From Enoplolaimus lenunculus (taxonomy: Eukaryota; Nematoda; Enoplea; Enoplida; Thoracostomopsidae): DNA of 64,000 nt. Made by a program: the position numbers and the translations under genes. Below the pieces are notes generated by a model that ran no database searches, was not told the DNA's origin, and saw only the letters and a list, made by a program, of their open reading frames with translations. Every line of letters begins with the position of its first letter. Within the stretch, counting starts at the first letter, position 1. Positions 36,345-48,379 of this stretch are shown piece by piece. Location: NCBI GenBank assembly GCA_030248215.1, contig JASANG010001478.1, forward strand, positions 1-64,000, written 5' to 3'.

Positions 36345-36905
36345 GCGAAACTCGGAGTTTCGCGAAGTGTTTTATGTTTTGTACTTGTCGGTCTAAAGGT
36401 GAATGTCTGTTCGTCTATCTGTTTGAAAAGAATCTCACGAACCTATGAACCGATTTTGATAAACTTCTTTTGTTTCAAAGCCCCTAACCTGGGGTGTTAA
36501 GCTCGCATTGTGGTTTTAAAATTTTAAGCCGTTTATTAGCTAAAGGCTAATTCACATAAATTAGGATTTTTACATTTTTTCACTAATTATTAGGGTTCCA
36601 AGCAAATGAATTTCAACACTAAAAGGTTTTGGGGCACGAAGAATCTGAAGAAATTGTCTACAAACTTCCAAAACCGATAAACGAACAGTTAGCTAATAAC
36701 TAATCTGCATATTAGATTAGTTTCCTGAGCCTGAATTAGGACTTTTAAATTATATAATTGTTTCACTAATTTAGGGTTGCAAGCAATCTGAATACAAGCC
36801 TACAAAACCAGTAATAGTAGGTGTTTGGGTACAAGGAATTGGAATAAATTGTCAATAAACCTTCAAATTAGATAAATGAATAATTAGTTCATAACTAATG
36901 ACTGG
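36345..36905 (-). mobile_element. TTAGCTAATTAG-type dispersed repeat, inverted
   Basis: Same family as 32480-33110 in reverse orientation, beginning with a perfect 9-bp stem hairpin (GCGAAACTC G GAGTTTCGC). It then has GTCTGTTCGTCTATCTGTTT and internal units. The hairpin near one end recalls Helitron 3' ends, but a CTRR terminus was not established. Confidence 0.5.
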
Positions 36906-37046
36906 TGTATCGTACAGGATCTACTAGCTTCAAAAATGTTGTCGTTCGATTTCCGGTCTATGTGGTTTCACAATAGGATCTCCCATCGCGCTGTGAAGGG
37001 ACGTTACGGGTCGTTTCGGGTCATATATGCTTTTGTCAGTTGCTAC

Positions 37047-37443
37047 TAGGGATCTGCCGATACCAAAATTTTTGCCGATGCCGATTCTTATTTTAAAATT
37101 TTGCCGATGCCGATTCCAACTTTAGTACACCATGCTTAATAAGCAGATAGAATACTACATTACGTTGTTATATGAAGGCTTAAACGCTAAAACCATCATA
37201 AACGATTATAATTTTATAAGAACGGTTAATTTCAATTAATTTTTGGAAACACAAACGCAAGAGAGATAATAATTTTCCTGAGCAGACACACTATTGTGGG
37301 CCCAGGAATGAAATTGATAGCATTCCAACTGACAGTTATGTGCAAAAAGTATCGGCAAAGAATCGGCAATTTTTTACACTGCCGATGCCGATCTCACGAA
37401 AAGTGCCGATTATTACCGATGCCGATTAATCGTCACATCCCTA
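37047..37443. mobile_element. hAT MITE with GCCGATGCCGAT-rich arms
   Basis: 397 bp. Ends TAGGGATCTGCCGATACC and, inverted, TAGGGATGTGACGATTAATC. Perfect 8-bp duplication GTTGCTAC at 37039-37046 and 37444-37451. Both arms carry GCCGATGCCGAT repeats, paralleling the CCGGTT and TTAGGC cargo of the other hAT MITEs here. Confidence 0.9.
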
Positions 37444-38589
37444 GTTGCTACTACTTCCAGCAGCGGAATTTTGCATTCCGCAAAGCCGTTTAGTCTAGCA
37501 GAGGAATGCCCAAGCGATACGAACTTTTGATTTAGATGGCATTCCATTTTGTTCTCAACTGAGCGGTGTCATTCTCTCCCTTCAATCCGCGGGAGTTACA
37601 ACAGAACGTGGCGTTGTCCATAATGCACATTCCGGCTAACCAGGGTTTTTTGTGCAAAATAGTGTGCTTCTGCACACTTAAACTTAATTTTGCACACCTT
37701 ATTACAGTGGAACAAGAATTCAAAACACCCGTTTAAAACTCCTCGAAATTCATGTGCAGTTGCCTTTCATTTATTTCATCTTCTTCAAATCCGGCAAAAT
37801 CAATCTCTACATAGTGGTTCTGTGGAAACAGATGCTCATACGCACACATGTATATCTAACACATATATACGTAGCTGTAGCGCATAGAATGAGTCATCAT
37901 AATTGGCGTTGATTCGTCGTTACAACCAGTCCTGCATTCAGCACACCTAGACTTAATTTTGCACATCTTGAGTTTATTTTGCACATTAATTGGCACACCT
38001 TGGAATTTGAAAAAAACCTGTAACCGTCGCAACGAGTTAGCGGACAAACTTGCTAGACGTTGATCATGTAGATATTTACAAAACGAAATACTAATAGAAG
38101 TAGATTTTTGATAAACCTTACCAACGACAAACTAAGACATTGTGTACAAGTTCTATCAGGACACTGTTGGTTAGGTTATCACCTATTGAAAATGAGGAAA
38201 TAAAGTAAATTCATAAGTTTATCATTGAAACACGAAGGATAAAGTTAAATGCAACCAGCTACGTTTTCGTTAAAAATTTTGGAAAACCTGGTGAATATTT
38301 GTATAGCTAAATTTCATAGGCACAAATGTTGAACATCTTTTACATCAACATTCGTTCGTTATTTTACTATTCGCTTACACCCCATGAAACAAACAATTTC
38401 GTTACGGGAATTGCCGGAGAGTCCGGCAAAAATCCTACCCAAGCGGCAGGTCCATTCTCTACCGGAACCGAAGATAAAGATATAGATATTACTGTTTTTT
38501 ATTTCCTGTTTATTGAATATACAATTTTGGTGGCAATTTTGTAAGTTTCAAATTGCCGAGATTTTAGTCGTTTTAACGAATGTCGGGTA

Positions 38590-39300
38590 TTGCGCGATGG
38601 TATATCCGAATAAATAAATAGCACACACATAAAAAGTCAACACGTAATACGCATTGCATAGCAGCTACGCAGTACATAGCGAAGTACACAACAAACAAAT
38701 CACATAATAGCTAGCTCAAGTAGTTGAAGCAATGCCGTGACAGCTCAGTTAAATAAAAATACATTGCTCATAAGACTGCGCAACCTTACACGGTGACCAC
38801 GATGGGACAGCAAGAGCACGTAAAAATACAACACGTAATATACATTGTATACGAGCTGCGCACGCAGTACACAGCGCAGTACACTGGTAAATCAACACAC
38901 AAAATAGCTAACACAAGTTGTTGAAGCAGTGCCGCGATAGCTCAGTTGATAACAGCGTTGGCTCAGTTAGCCAAAGGTCGCTGGTTCGAATCCAGCAATG
39001 GTTGTTTTGTTCAACTACTTCGCTCTAACATAAACACATAAATTGCCCATAAAACCCATGTAAGCATGTGAGGCATGTTTGTTTTGATGCATATACAATA
39101 TATAGTATGCTTGCCGGCAGCATAAAGTCGACATATAGTCGACGATAGAAGCAGTTGGATAGGCGGGCTACGTGACGCTGTGGTAACAGCGTCTGCCTGA
39201 CAAGCAGAATGTCGCTAGTCCGAAACCACTCGTAACCCGCTTTTCCAGCTGCTCAGCGAGAAGGTTCTGAAGTCCCGATTCTTACCTGTCGGGCATTGCA
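38590..39300. repeat. tRNA-derived repeat cluster (part 1)
   Basis: Three related blocks start with CATAAAAAGTCAACACGTAA, GTAAAAATACAACACGTAA or similar (the third begins near 39325) and end in tRNA-like sequence. At 38931-39008 there is a good A box (TAGCTCAGTTGAT), a 5-bp anticodon stem (TTGGC/GCCAA) and a perfect T arm (GCTGG TTCGAAT CCAGC). The acceptor stem does not pair and position 33 is C, so it is not a working tRNA gene. At 39167-39242 a second tRNA-like unit pairs GCGGG with CCCGC but its T arm is decayed. Confidence 0.7.
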
Positions 39301-39469
39301 CGATGAAATACGCGAATATAAAATACACATAAAAAAGTCAACACGTAACACACACTGAATAGTAGCTACGCCCTACGCAGTACACAGACACAGCGTAGTA
39401 AACAACATAGTAAACAACCATAGTAGTTGAAGCAATGAAACGATACACTTGTAAGAGCGTTGGCCCTGT

Positions 39470-40220
39470 GACAAGCGGATGCATGGAGGCAAATAATAAC
39501 CTCATGCTGATGCTGTACATCGGTAAAAACACTGCTGCTATGTAGTGCCTTCATATGCAGCAGCAGTAAAACATTAAATAACCAAGATACATGTGTATAA
39601 TTTTGAGGTTCTTATAAGGCATAAAAACAGAAAAACTCAGCAGTTGTGATGCGGCGTGACTCAGTGGATAGCGCGCTGGACTGAAAAATCTGTCGACCGA
39701 GTTCGAAACCAATTGGGAGCGTCCCTCATTTTCAGCTGCTGAGAACCAAAAACTGAAAAACTGTCGTACCCTAGCCTACCCAACTTATCACATGGTGACC
39801 ACGATGGGACCGCAATGGCAAACTGCCGCGGTAGAACGCAAAATACATAAGTTGGCGGTCAAGGGACGACCTTGTAGAAAAGCCGGGGGATGTGACATGC
39901 GGATGTATGGAGGCAAATAATAACCTCATGCTGATGCTGTACATCGGTAAAAACACTGCTGCTATGTAGTGCCTTCATATGCAGCAGCAGTAAAACATTG
40001 AAGAACCAAGATACATGTATATAATGTTAAGGTTCTTATAAGGCATAAAAACAGAAAAACTCAGCAGTTGATTGTGAAGCGGCGTGGCTCAGTGGATAGC
40101 GCGCTGGACTGAAAATTCTGTCGACCGAGTTCGAAACCGATTGGGGCGTCCCTCAATTTCAGCTGCTGAGAACCAAAAACTGAAAAACTGTCGCACCCTA
40201 GCCTACCCAACTTATCACAG
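39470..40220. repeat. 424-bp tandem duplication with tRNA-like segments
   Basis: Two copies, offset 424 bp, each with GGAGGCAAATAATAACCTCA and GCATATGCAGCAGCAG-like words. Each also has a tRNA-like unit (GTGACTCAGTGGATAGCG / GTGGCTCAGTGGATAGCG as A box, GAGTTCGAAACC as B box) at about 39650 and 40078. Confidence 0.75.
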
Positions 40221-40259
40221 GCCGGGTTAGTCAAAGTTGCGCACGCCTGACCAAACATG

Positions 40260-41400
40260 TATACTATAAAATTCTAGTTAGAAAATTGTTCCTGCAAGCT
40301 GCAAAAAATATTTGTGAACTATGTCTTCTGCTCAAGGCCATTTTTTCACGTTACTCTATCGATCGAGTTACTCGTTCTTTATGAGAGCATAGCTACGTAA
40401 ATACGTGCGAAATACACAATAACAAACAAATTAATAAAAAATAAATTAACTTTTACCTAAAAACTTAAGCCCCAGTAACATGTGCAATTTTTGCATCGAC
40501 GGAATTGTTAGCATTGTTATTTTGCGTGGCAGGTTGTACGTGAAAGTTTGTTTATGTAGCGAGAACTTGCAGCTGTAAGGTTTCCAGCTGCCAGTTGCAG
40601 AAGTAAGATGTTGCTGTAAAACTTTGAGCGTGCAAGTTACAGCTGCAATTTTTTCTTGTTGAAAATTTGCACGTGTAAATTGTACCTGCCAGTTCTACCT
40701 GCTAAACCTTGCATGTGTGTATTGCACTAAAGTTTTCGTTGTTACTTTTTAAAAAAATCGAACGCCGTGTATTTTTAATTACGAGATTTTAACGCAAAGG
40801 CAGGAGTAGTTGTGATGATTTTAAAACCGTTTAATAAAGGTTTACGAAAGCGTTTGAATGCGGCTGTTAATTTATGCGTAGTGTTAATTACGTTGCTAGT
40901 TGAAGATAATTTGATGCAGGCAAGAAACGATATTGAGTGTACGTTGCGAATTGAAGCAGGGCCGAATACGGGGAACGAGCTACGTGAATTGAAGTGAGAC
41001 AGAGAGATCGTTTCTTTCTACTAGTTTTTGCTATGTTCGTTTTAAATAATTGCTTATTGCAACTCGCAGCTTCATATGTCAATAATGCATGTTAGGCTAC
41101 ACTTCTCGAGCCAACGCTCAACTGTGCTGTCGAGGCCGAGTTTTTATGTGTATGTTTGTTACGGGGCGATATTTCTTGGATGACGGCTGAGGTTTCAACG
41201 TGAAATACACACAGTCAGGTAAGCTAGTTCTAGAGTCACCGACAGCCCTTTATTCGCTACCACCGAATGTAGTCTTGTGCCGCGTCCTCTACCAGTTGTC
41301 GTTGATTTTTGTGTCTATTGTGCTTTTCCTGGCGCGTCCAGCTGTAGCGACGTTATTTCTGCCGTCGTCACCATCATTGCCCGGCTTAGGAGAGTTGTGA
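40260..41400. other. spacer, no gene recognised
   Basis: Short open frames (for example 40812-40997 plus strand) have no recognisable domain or splice partners. No tRNA or known repeat family was seen. Confidence 0.4.
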
Positions 41401-41427
41401 TTACAGTTGTGGGTTTTTTATAGTACT

Positions 41428-42000
41428 GTCGGTATATGTGCACGTAAGTGTATGTAAAGCAAATGTTGTCATGCCTGTGCACATATACCGGTATAAGAAG
41501 TTGTTGCAACGACCGCCTGGTGTAGTGGTAGCATGCTTGGTTCGAGCGCAAGAGGGCCGAGGTTCGATTCCCGGCGTGGTCACTAACTATGGGCAAAACT
41601 TCAAACAGGGGTCGTGCAGATCGTTAGTACCAACATGGAGGTCCCACCGAGACGGGCACTGCAAACAGCAAGCCTATGAATTCGGGTAGTTGGATTCACG
41701 GTCCGGGACGACCGCCTGTAAAAAAGAGGGATGTCGGTATATGTGCACGTAAGTGTATGCAAAGCAAATGTTGCCATGCCTGTGCACATATACCGGTATA
41801 AGAAGTTGTTGCAACGACCGCGTGGTGAAGTGGTTGCATGCTTGGCTCGAGCGCAAGAGGGCCGAGGATCGATTCCCGGCGTGGTCATTAACTTTGGGCA
41901 GAACTTCAAACAGGGGTCGTGCAGACCGTATAGTACCAACAGGCACGACGGTTGGCATTCTGATCGTTCTTGCCAGGTAACGCCACTAGCGAATGCTCGG
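41428..42000. repeat. 305-bp tandem duplication with tRNA-like segments
   Basis: Two copies offset by about 305 bp, each starting GTCGGTATATGTGCACGTAA. Each includes GACCGC(C/G)TGGTG(T/A)AGTGGT as A box and GAGG(T/A)TCGATTCCCGG as B box. The first copy keeps the better B box. Acceptor stems pair only partly (GACC with GGTC), so these are tRNA-derived repeats, not active tRNA genes. Confidence 0.72.
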
Positions 42001-42186
42001 CCGTACCTCCAACGACCGAGTGACATACGCATATGTGTGAGTCGCAGTGAGTGAACCGATAGTCGCGCAGTGGTGTATCACTAGGAACGGGGGTCTCGGC
42101 AAAGCTTAGTATTTGGTTGGTCTCTGCAAGTATGTGAGACAAGCTTATCCTAGTGCATATGCAATAAATGCAATGTACACTGCGAT

Positions 42187-42400
42187 GTATGCTTGCTGGC
42201 AGCATACGGTCGACACATATAGTCGACGAAAAATGCAGTTGGAGAAGCGGGCTGTGAGGCGCAGTGTTAGAGTGTTCGCTTAAGGGTCCGTAGGCTGAAA
42301 GTTCGATCCCCGTTTTGAATTCTCACTTTTACTTTTCCTAGCTGCGTAGTAAAAAGGTCTGATGTCCCGGTTTCTATATAGACTGACAGTCTCGGAGTCG
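42187..42400. repeat. tRNA-derived repeat sharing leader with 39097-39245
   Basis: Leader GCAGCATACGGTCGACACAT, then TAGTCGACGA, matches the leader near 39115. It is followed by GCGGGCTGTGAGGCGCAG and B box AGTTCGATCCCC. A fused tail GCTGCGTAGTAAAAAGGTCT matches the type TTCCAGCTGCTCAGCGAGAA. Confidence 0.65.
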
Positions 42401-42757
42401 ACCTCGGTTTTTCTAGCCTAGGTGATTTGCAACCGAGACCAGAAGTCGAGGATTTAGCAAATGGATCGCTGTATTGTTGAAGAAAGTGATGTCTGATGAT
42501 AAATGAAATTTCATAGTGACGCAATGATTATGAGCAAATATGTACTCTGGAAAACTAAAAAATGATGAAAAACACGAAAACTACGAGAAATGCGTTAGAA
42601 ACAATGCACCAGATTAAATCAATTGTTAACCCAACCAACGCTCTTACCAACAAACTCAGCTATTGTGGCATTGCTTCAACTGTCCCCAAACACTAAGCAA
42701 TTTTCTTGGTTGCAAAAACTTACTAACGTTTCAGAAGTTTACATACATAGGTACACA

Positions 42758-45700
42758 ATGCGGCTGCAGTTATTTATTATTGTTACTTTTACACTGTCAT
42801 GCATTGCAGCCTCGTTTTACGATTTCAAAGTCAAAGACATTCGAGGCGAAACTTTTGATTTATCTGAACTTCGCGGAACTGTAAGTTGCGAGTTTTGTGA
42901 TAATATTTCAATATATGCACTTAAGAAATTGTTTGTTTCTTTTAAACATGTCCCCTGGCCAGGATTTTTCCGGGTAAGGATTTTCCCCGAGGGTGGAGCC
43001 GGGCCCAGGAAATTTAACTGCACCCGGATAATATGTCCACATACATTTATGCATGTAATATGTTTGTAATGTAGGCACCACCTATGTATGTCTATACATG
43101 GATTCCACTGGAATTCCTGTTTCGGCCGGAATTCCTGCAAAAATTCGATTCATGTTCCTACACTCTAAGACGGGGGAATCGTATTTTGCGGTTTTGTGGC
43201 AAATTATTCAGAATCGCTGAAATTCGCTTAAGCCATTTTTTGTCAAGTGTTCTGCAAAGTCCTAGTCTAACAGTAATTCGGTGGTAGAAATTACTTCAAA
43301 TTCTGGTTCCTGCAAAGAAATTCAATGCCTGTTTATATTCCGGTAAAACTTAGTTCTTGTTGGCACCCTGGTAGATGCAGCTGGGTTCAACCGGATATCG
43401 GGCTCCGGCTGAAAATGGACATCCACTCTGGCTCCGGTGTTCTAAATTGCTTGTTATTTATTGCTGAAAACCATAACATAACTATACTCTATACCAGTCG
43501 TAGTGGCGTTGCACGTATTAAGCGAAGCTCGTACACACTTACCTACTGACAAAATGCTTGAATGCAATAATGGAATGGTTAATATGCTAATTAGCGAGTA
43601 TTCTGCAAAATTTGCAAATGTAGAGTGTTTTGAGTGACATATTATAGTGTTTCATATCCAGAAACGCTATCGGACAGTGTTGTACTCCGGCAAAACAAAT
43701 ATTGATAAAATATAATGCACTCAATCAAATGCTAAAATTGGTATGTATATATAGGTAATGCTAATTAGCGTGTAGGTAACTAATCCAACTGCCATAGTTA
43801 GCATAGCTAACATGCTAATTAGTTAGTAGCTAGCTATTCATTAATCTATAATCACTTGAATCCCTAATAGCGAATAATGTACAAAGTTCTAATTTAGGTT
43901 TAACGAAATAAGATAATATGGCAATTGCCAGGTGAAACTCCCATGGGCAGGGTGCAACCGGAATTCCGGTTCCGGTTCCGGCATTTTTTCACCTTCCGGT
44001 TCCGGTAAATTTTTACCGGATTTAAAAATTCCGGTATTATAATTTGGCCGTTTTCTTAACTTTGCTAATTTTTAAGAATCTCTTTTGAAAGCCACTTGTA
44101 CTCCGAATATAAGCCATTGATGGTGGATTTCACTTCAGTCGATGATGAAAATCTAAAATACAACAAATAAAATAAATACCTATGTTCGACTAAGGTTATT
44201 TCACAAATAATAGAGCAAAAAATAAGATTAAAATGAAATTTTTGGTGAAATGCATTTTTCATTTTCCGGTTCCGGTTCCGGTAAAATTTTCAAATTCCGG
44301 TTCCGGTAAATTGTAATTCCGGTTGCACCCTGCCCATGGGTAATACGCTTTTGAATAACAAAGTTTACCCGTCGAACGGATAGACTTGCCGGCATCCACC
44401 TTTCAACCTTTGGGCACAAAACATAAAAAAACTTCGCGAAACTGCGAACTTGGCCTCGTTCAATTATTCTATGTATTATTTATGAGCAAATCGCAATATT
44501 TCACTTCAAAATTTTGTTTGAAATGATAAATATAAGGACTTCAAGAAGCTTTCTTAACGACTTGACTGTCTGTATAGCAAGTAGTACCAAATTTGCGTGA
44601 CTAGTTTAACTTTTTGTTGAAACATGCATTTAGATATTTGGCTCTGATATTTTATGTTAGTTTCAAAACCGATAAATGAACCGTTTTAGCTACATAGTAA
44701 CTAATTTGCATATTAGCTTAATTGGTTAAGCCTAAATTAGTACTTCTTAATTATTTCAGTAAATACTAGGGTTAAAACCGGTATATAAACCTCTAAAACG
44801 ATCACTGAATGGTTAGCTAATAACTAATTTAGCCTAAATTATGACTTTTTAATTATTTCACTAATTATTAGGGTACAAGCAATCTAATCGCAGTGCTAAA
44901 GAGTTTTTGGCTGTGGGAAATCTGTACAGATTGTTTGTAAACCTTCAAAACAGTTCAATGAATAGTAGTTATTCATTAATTAATTTGCATATTAGTGTAA
45001 CTGATAGCAAGTGGTTCAAAGTATGCGTTTGTGTTTTATAAGCCAGGAATGTTTAACTGAACTGATTAAATAGCAAGTAATGCCCGAGCTTCGCTCAATA
45101 CGTCACGTATCAGGGTGCGACCAGATAACCGGCACCGGCCAAAAATCGACATCCAGCTCCGGTATTTTAGCCTGCCGGATGTTTTTTAAAATTTTTGAAA
45201 AATTGAAATCATCATTTTGTATTTATGCCAAGGCCAACTGCCATAGAAATGATTGACTTACTTTTACATATTTTTTCTGGCATACATGTGTTGTAAATGT
45301 CTGCATGTGTTCGTGTACTTTCCAGAGTCGTTATTGCGTTACAATAACACTGAAAAACTTAAGGGTGTAACAGTATTTCAGCGTATTCCAATTCCTAAAC
45401 TTAAGGTTAAACTTCAACGTAAAATTAAGTCTAATGCTAGGTCCTAGTCTAAGCGAAAATAATAGCCTCAATCCTAAACAGAATGGGCGATTTCGGTTAA
45501 AAACCGATACCCGACACCGACACCTGGCTACCGATACCGTTCATGAAAAGTCTCGGTCTAGGTCAATTTTGAATGTTAAAGTGTTAAAAATGCATCTGCG
45601 TGAGATGTTAAGCTTTGCAACGTAAAGCCTTTGGATGCCTTAGGCCACGGAGTCAAACAGAACGTAGCTAACAATTCCTTCCGTGGTTTAAGGTAACTAA

Positions 45701-46871
45701 AGTATTTACGTGACAATGTTTAGCACCTCACACCGATGCATTTTTCAACACTATCAACGATCATATTCCAATATTCTATGTTGGTGTGGTACAAATTTGA
45801 GAAAAGCCTGTTTCGGATTTGACAATAATGTAAGTATTAAGAGTCGCGAAGCACCTTGTGAAACGAGAATCTTATATACAAACAGCCTTACTTAATTATG
45901 TTTCAGCTTTTAAGATTTGGTTTTTCTTGTACCTTTCCGTGTATGGTATTTTTTAATATTTCCGTTGCACAATAATTTTCATATGAACTTACAATTACGT
46001 ATGTGTGGTGTAAAACTGTGTTTTGTAATCTTGGCAATGGTATTTGTCTGAAAACGACCTACACTTTAAAGGTATCTCTAGTGACGAACGTTGCTTCTCA
46101 GTGTGGGTACACGGATTCGCATTACAAAGCATACGAAACGCTTCAACAATCGCTCGGATCTGATGGCAAGTTTCAAATTATTGCATTTCCATGCAATCAG
46201 TTTGGTGCTCAAGAACCAGGAACTAACGCCGATATTGCTCAATGGGTCACTTCTAACTACAATGTTGACTATTTGCTAATGGCAAAAATTGATGTAACTG
46301 GTGCTAATGCTGAACCTGCGTTTACTTATTTGATTGGTAAGGTTGTCATACGACCGTTGTTTATTTGGTGTAATCAAACAATGCTTTTCTTGGAAGTTCT
46401 GAACACTATAATATATGCCTAGCTTTGGATTAATCAGCAGGCCGGCAGAAGTTATGGTCAGAGCACCGATATTGCAGCTTGGACAGACTAGCTTCAGTTT
46501 TGCTTTTTAGTAGCAAAGGTTAAAATTATGCATATTTGATCGTAAAGGCCAGAAGTTTGGTTTCCTGGTTAAATTGCTACTGTTTATGTGTTTAGCTCAG
46601 CTAAACTTACAGTTTGAGACATTTGAAGACATCATTTACAGCTTAGCGACCATTTATTTCAAACCAGTTTCAAGTAATGTTTTCAGAAGATTCTGGTAAG
46701 GTGCCGACGTGGAATTTTTGGAAGTATCTAGTTGGCCCAGATGGTAAAGTGATCGACGCATGGGGTCCTCAGCGGAGCGTTCAATCTATATTTCATATTG
46801 TATCGAAAGCTGTCGAACAAGCTGGTGCCACAGTTCAATCTACAATTGGAAATAACTCTAGAGACCTGTGA
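42758..46871 (+). CDS. secreted cysteine-type glutathione peroxidase (3 exons, 190 aa, complete)
   Basis: Reduces hydrogen peroxide or lipid hydroperoxides using thiols. Exons 42758-42880, 46072-46336 and 46687-46871, GT-AG, phases match. Residues 1-18 (MRLQLFIIVTFTLSCIAA) are a signal peptide, so it is likely secreted or in the endomembrane system. The family landmarks are all there: NVASQCGYT with Cys52 in place of selenocysteine, FPCNQFGAQEPG with Gln84, and WNFWKYLV with Trp138 and Asn139, completing the catalytic tetrad. Short length and absence of the oligomerisation loop suggest a monomeric GPx4/plant-like type, probably using thioredoxin (inference). The second acceptor (CTTTAAAG) has a weak pyrimidine tract. 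The 3.2-kb first intron carries several transposons. Confidence 0.93.
43560..43925. mobile_element. TTAGCTAATTAG-type repeat fragment
   Basis: ATGCTAATTAGCGAG, ATGCTAATTAGTTAGTAGCT and CACTTGAATCCCTAATAG words of the family, preceded by the CGAAGCTCGTACACACTTA end motif. It lies in the glutathione peroxidase first intron. Confidence 0.5.
43948..44332. mobile_element. hAT MITE with CCGGTT-rich arms
   Basis: 385 bp. Ends CAGGGTGCAACCGGAATTCC and inverse CAGGGTGCAACCGGAATTAC. Perfect 8-bp duplication CCCATGGG at 43940-43947 and 44333-44340. CCGGTTCCGGTTCCGG repeats lie in both arms in opposite orientation. Confidence 0.93.
44640..45010. mobile_element. TTAGCTAATTAG-type repeat
   Basis: Degenerate tandem units with AACTAATTTGCATATTAGC and CACTAATTATTAGGG words, in the glutathione peroxidase first intron. 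Confidence 0.5.
45113..45200. mobile_element. left end of CCGG-type hAT MITE
   Basis: CAGGGTGCGACCAGATAACC followed by CCGGCACCGG words. No matching right end was identified. Confidence 0.5.
45358..45475. mobile_element. degenerate TTAGGC-type MITE fragment
   Basis: GTGTAACAGTATTTCAGCGT and weak CCTAAACTTAAGG words; both termini decayed. In the glutathione peroxidase first intron. Confidence 0.4.
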
Positions 46872-48370
46872 TTTATTTTTATATGTAGCCATTCTTCGCC
46901 GCTAATTTTAATTCTTTTGCCAATTTACCCATTTAATGTGCATAATGGTGCGAGCAAGTGATGCAGCATCAATTACGTTTTTACATGTTTTAATTTTAAA
47001 TGATGCATATACTGCTACGTAACAACGTTTGTCTAGTTTTATTTGGTACAAATGAGTTTTGACAATATAGCTAGTTTTAGCAACAATTTCAAATATTTAT
47101 AATACTTTATGTAGTTACTTGTAGATGGTTAACTAGTGCAGTCCTAGACAGCATTAAGCGCAGCCGCCTGCGCTTCAAACGCGATAGTGGGTAGTCACGA
47201 TTGCTAAATGAACGACTGGCTATTACTAATCGCAAAAAGTACTCGGATTGCTAACAATTATTGCCGCTATTATACGTAATTGCAAGTTGCCTAGTAGGCA
47301 GTTTTTTAAATGTGGCTAAATACGCTTACAATATGTAGCTTCTTAAATCAAGACATCAATCACGTTTTTAAAAGCGACTAAGTATTAACGAGAATAATAA
47401 ACGTCATAGTGTCATCATAAAATAGCGAAGGCAACATGGCACACAATGAACGCAGTCTGGATTACTACTTACCTAAAAACGTAGGATTTATTTAGTGTGT
47501 AGCAATATGAAATAGACCTACCAGAAACCTGGACGCCCCTTAAAGTGACGGGCCAAAATAGGTTTTGATATAAAGTTTTAGTGCAACATGTGTGTATATA
47601 TTTCACTTACGCTCACGCGGCTATTGTATTGTACTCGTAATAATAAAAATGTATTGGTGCTCATTTGCAATAGTTTTAAAAAAATAAATTTTTATTTTGC
47701 ATCAAGTTGTGAAAATTGGGCGCTGGTTAATTGTTATAAATGTTACAGCGTTGCGTATGCAACACTGTGTAAGATTTTAGCGAGTTGTCATTCATGATGG
47801 CTTGCGCGAGCTGAAAGAATTTAATATGACCATCGCAGTTCGAAGAGCACAATGTATTTTCGTGTTGTGTACCAGCTGCAACAAGCAGGTTGTTAAACGG
47901 ATAGTAAACATAACGGGGACGGATAGTGATCAAAATGACGCATACGGAAAACGGTTATTGCAGCATTTAGTTTGGAAGATATTCTATTTTTCTGCTAACA
48001 CAATTGACGCGTGCAAATATTTACTGGGCCTTATAAAAATTTTTAAAGAAAAAATGGCGATGCATCGAAATTTCTAAAATTTTAGACGACTCGTAATTTT
48101 ATTTCATTTCGAACATACCGCAGCATAACTATCTGTATTAACAATAAGATGCGAGATATATACTTGATTTATAACTAATTTTAAACGTATATAACTTCCG
48201 TTATTTCAATACCGCTAACGGACATTGGTTTTTGCAAAAGGTATGAGATTCAAGCGATTTCGGTACATAAGTTATTTTGCGAGTCTGAAGACGTTATTGT
48301 AAAAAATTGGCGTTTGCATTTTGCTGGTTAATTTTGGTGCTTTTTTTCAATTAGAAAGAGATTCAGGTTA
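46872..48370. other. 3' flank of glutathione peroxidase and spacer
   Basis: No second gene recognised. An AATAAA hexamer occurs at 47394-47399, too far downstream to assign with confidence. A TTAC-subtype MITE end lies at about 47515-47555. Confidence 0.4.
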
Positions 48371-48379
48371 AGTTAATAT

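Noticed and set aside
38931-39008. Functional tRNA gene
   Set aside because: Good A and B boxes and T arm, but the acceptor stem does not pair and the base before the anticodon is C.
39167-39242. Functional tRNA gene with GAC anticodon
   Set aside because: T arm decayed and anticodon unusual for a nuclear tRNA; fits a tRNA-derived repeat.
47802-48077. 91-residue plus-strand open frame after glutathione peroxidase
   Set aside because: Composition is low in any recognisable motif; no supporting signals.
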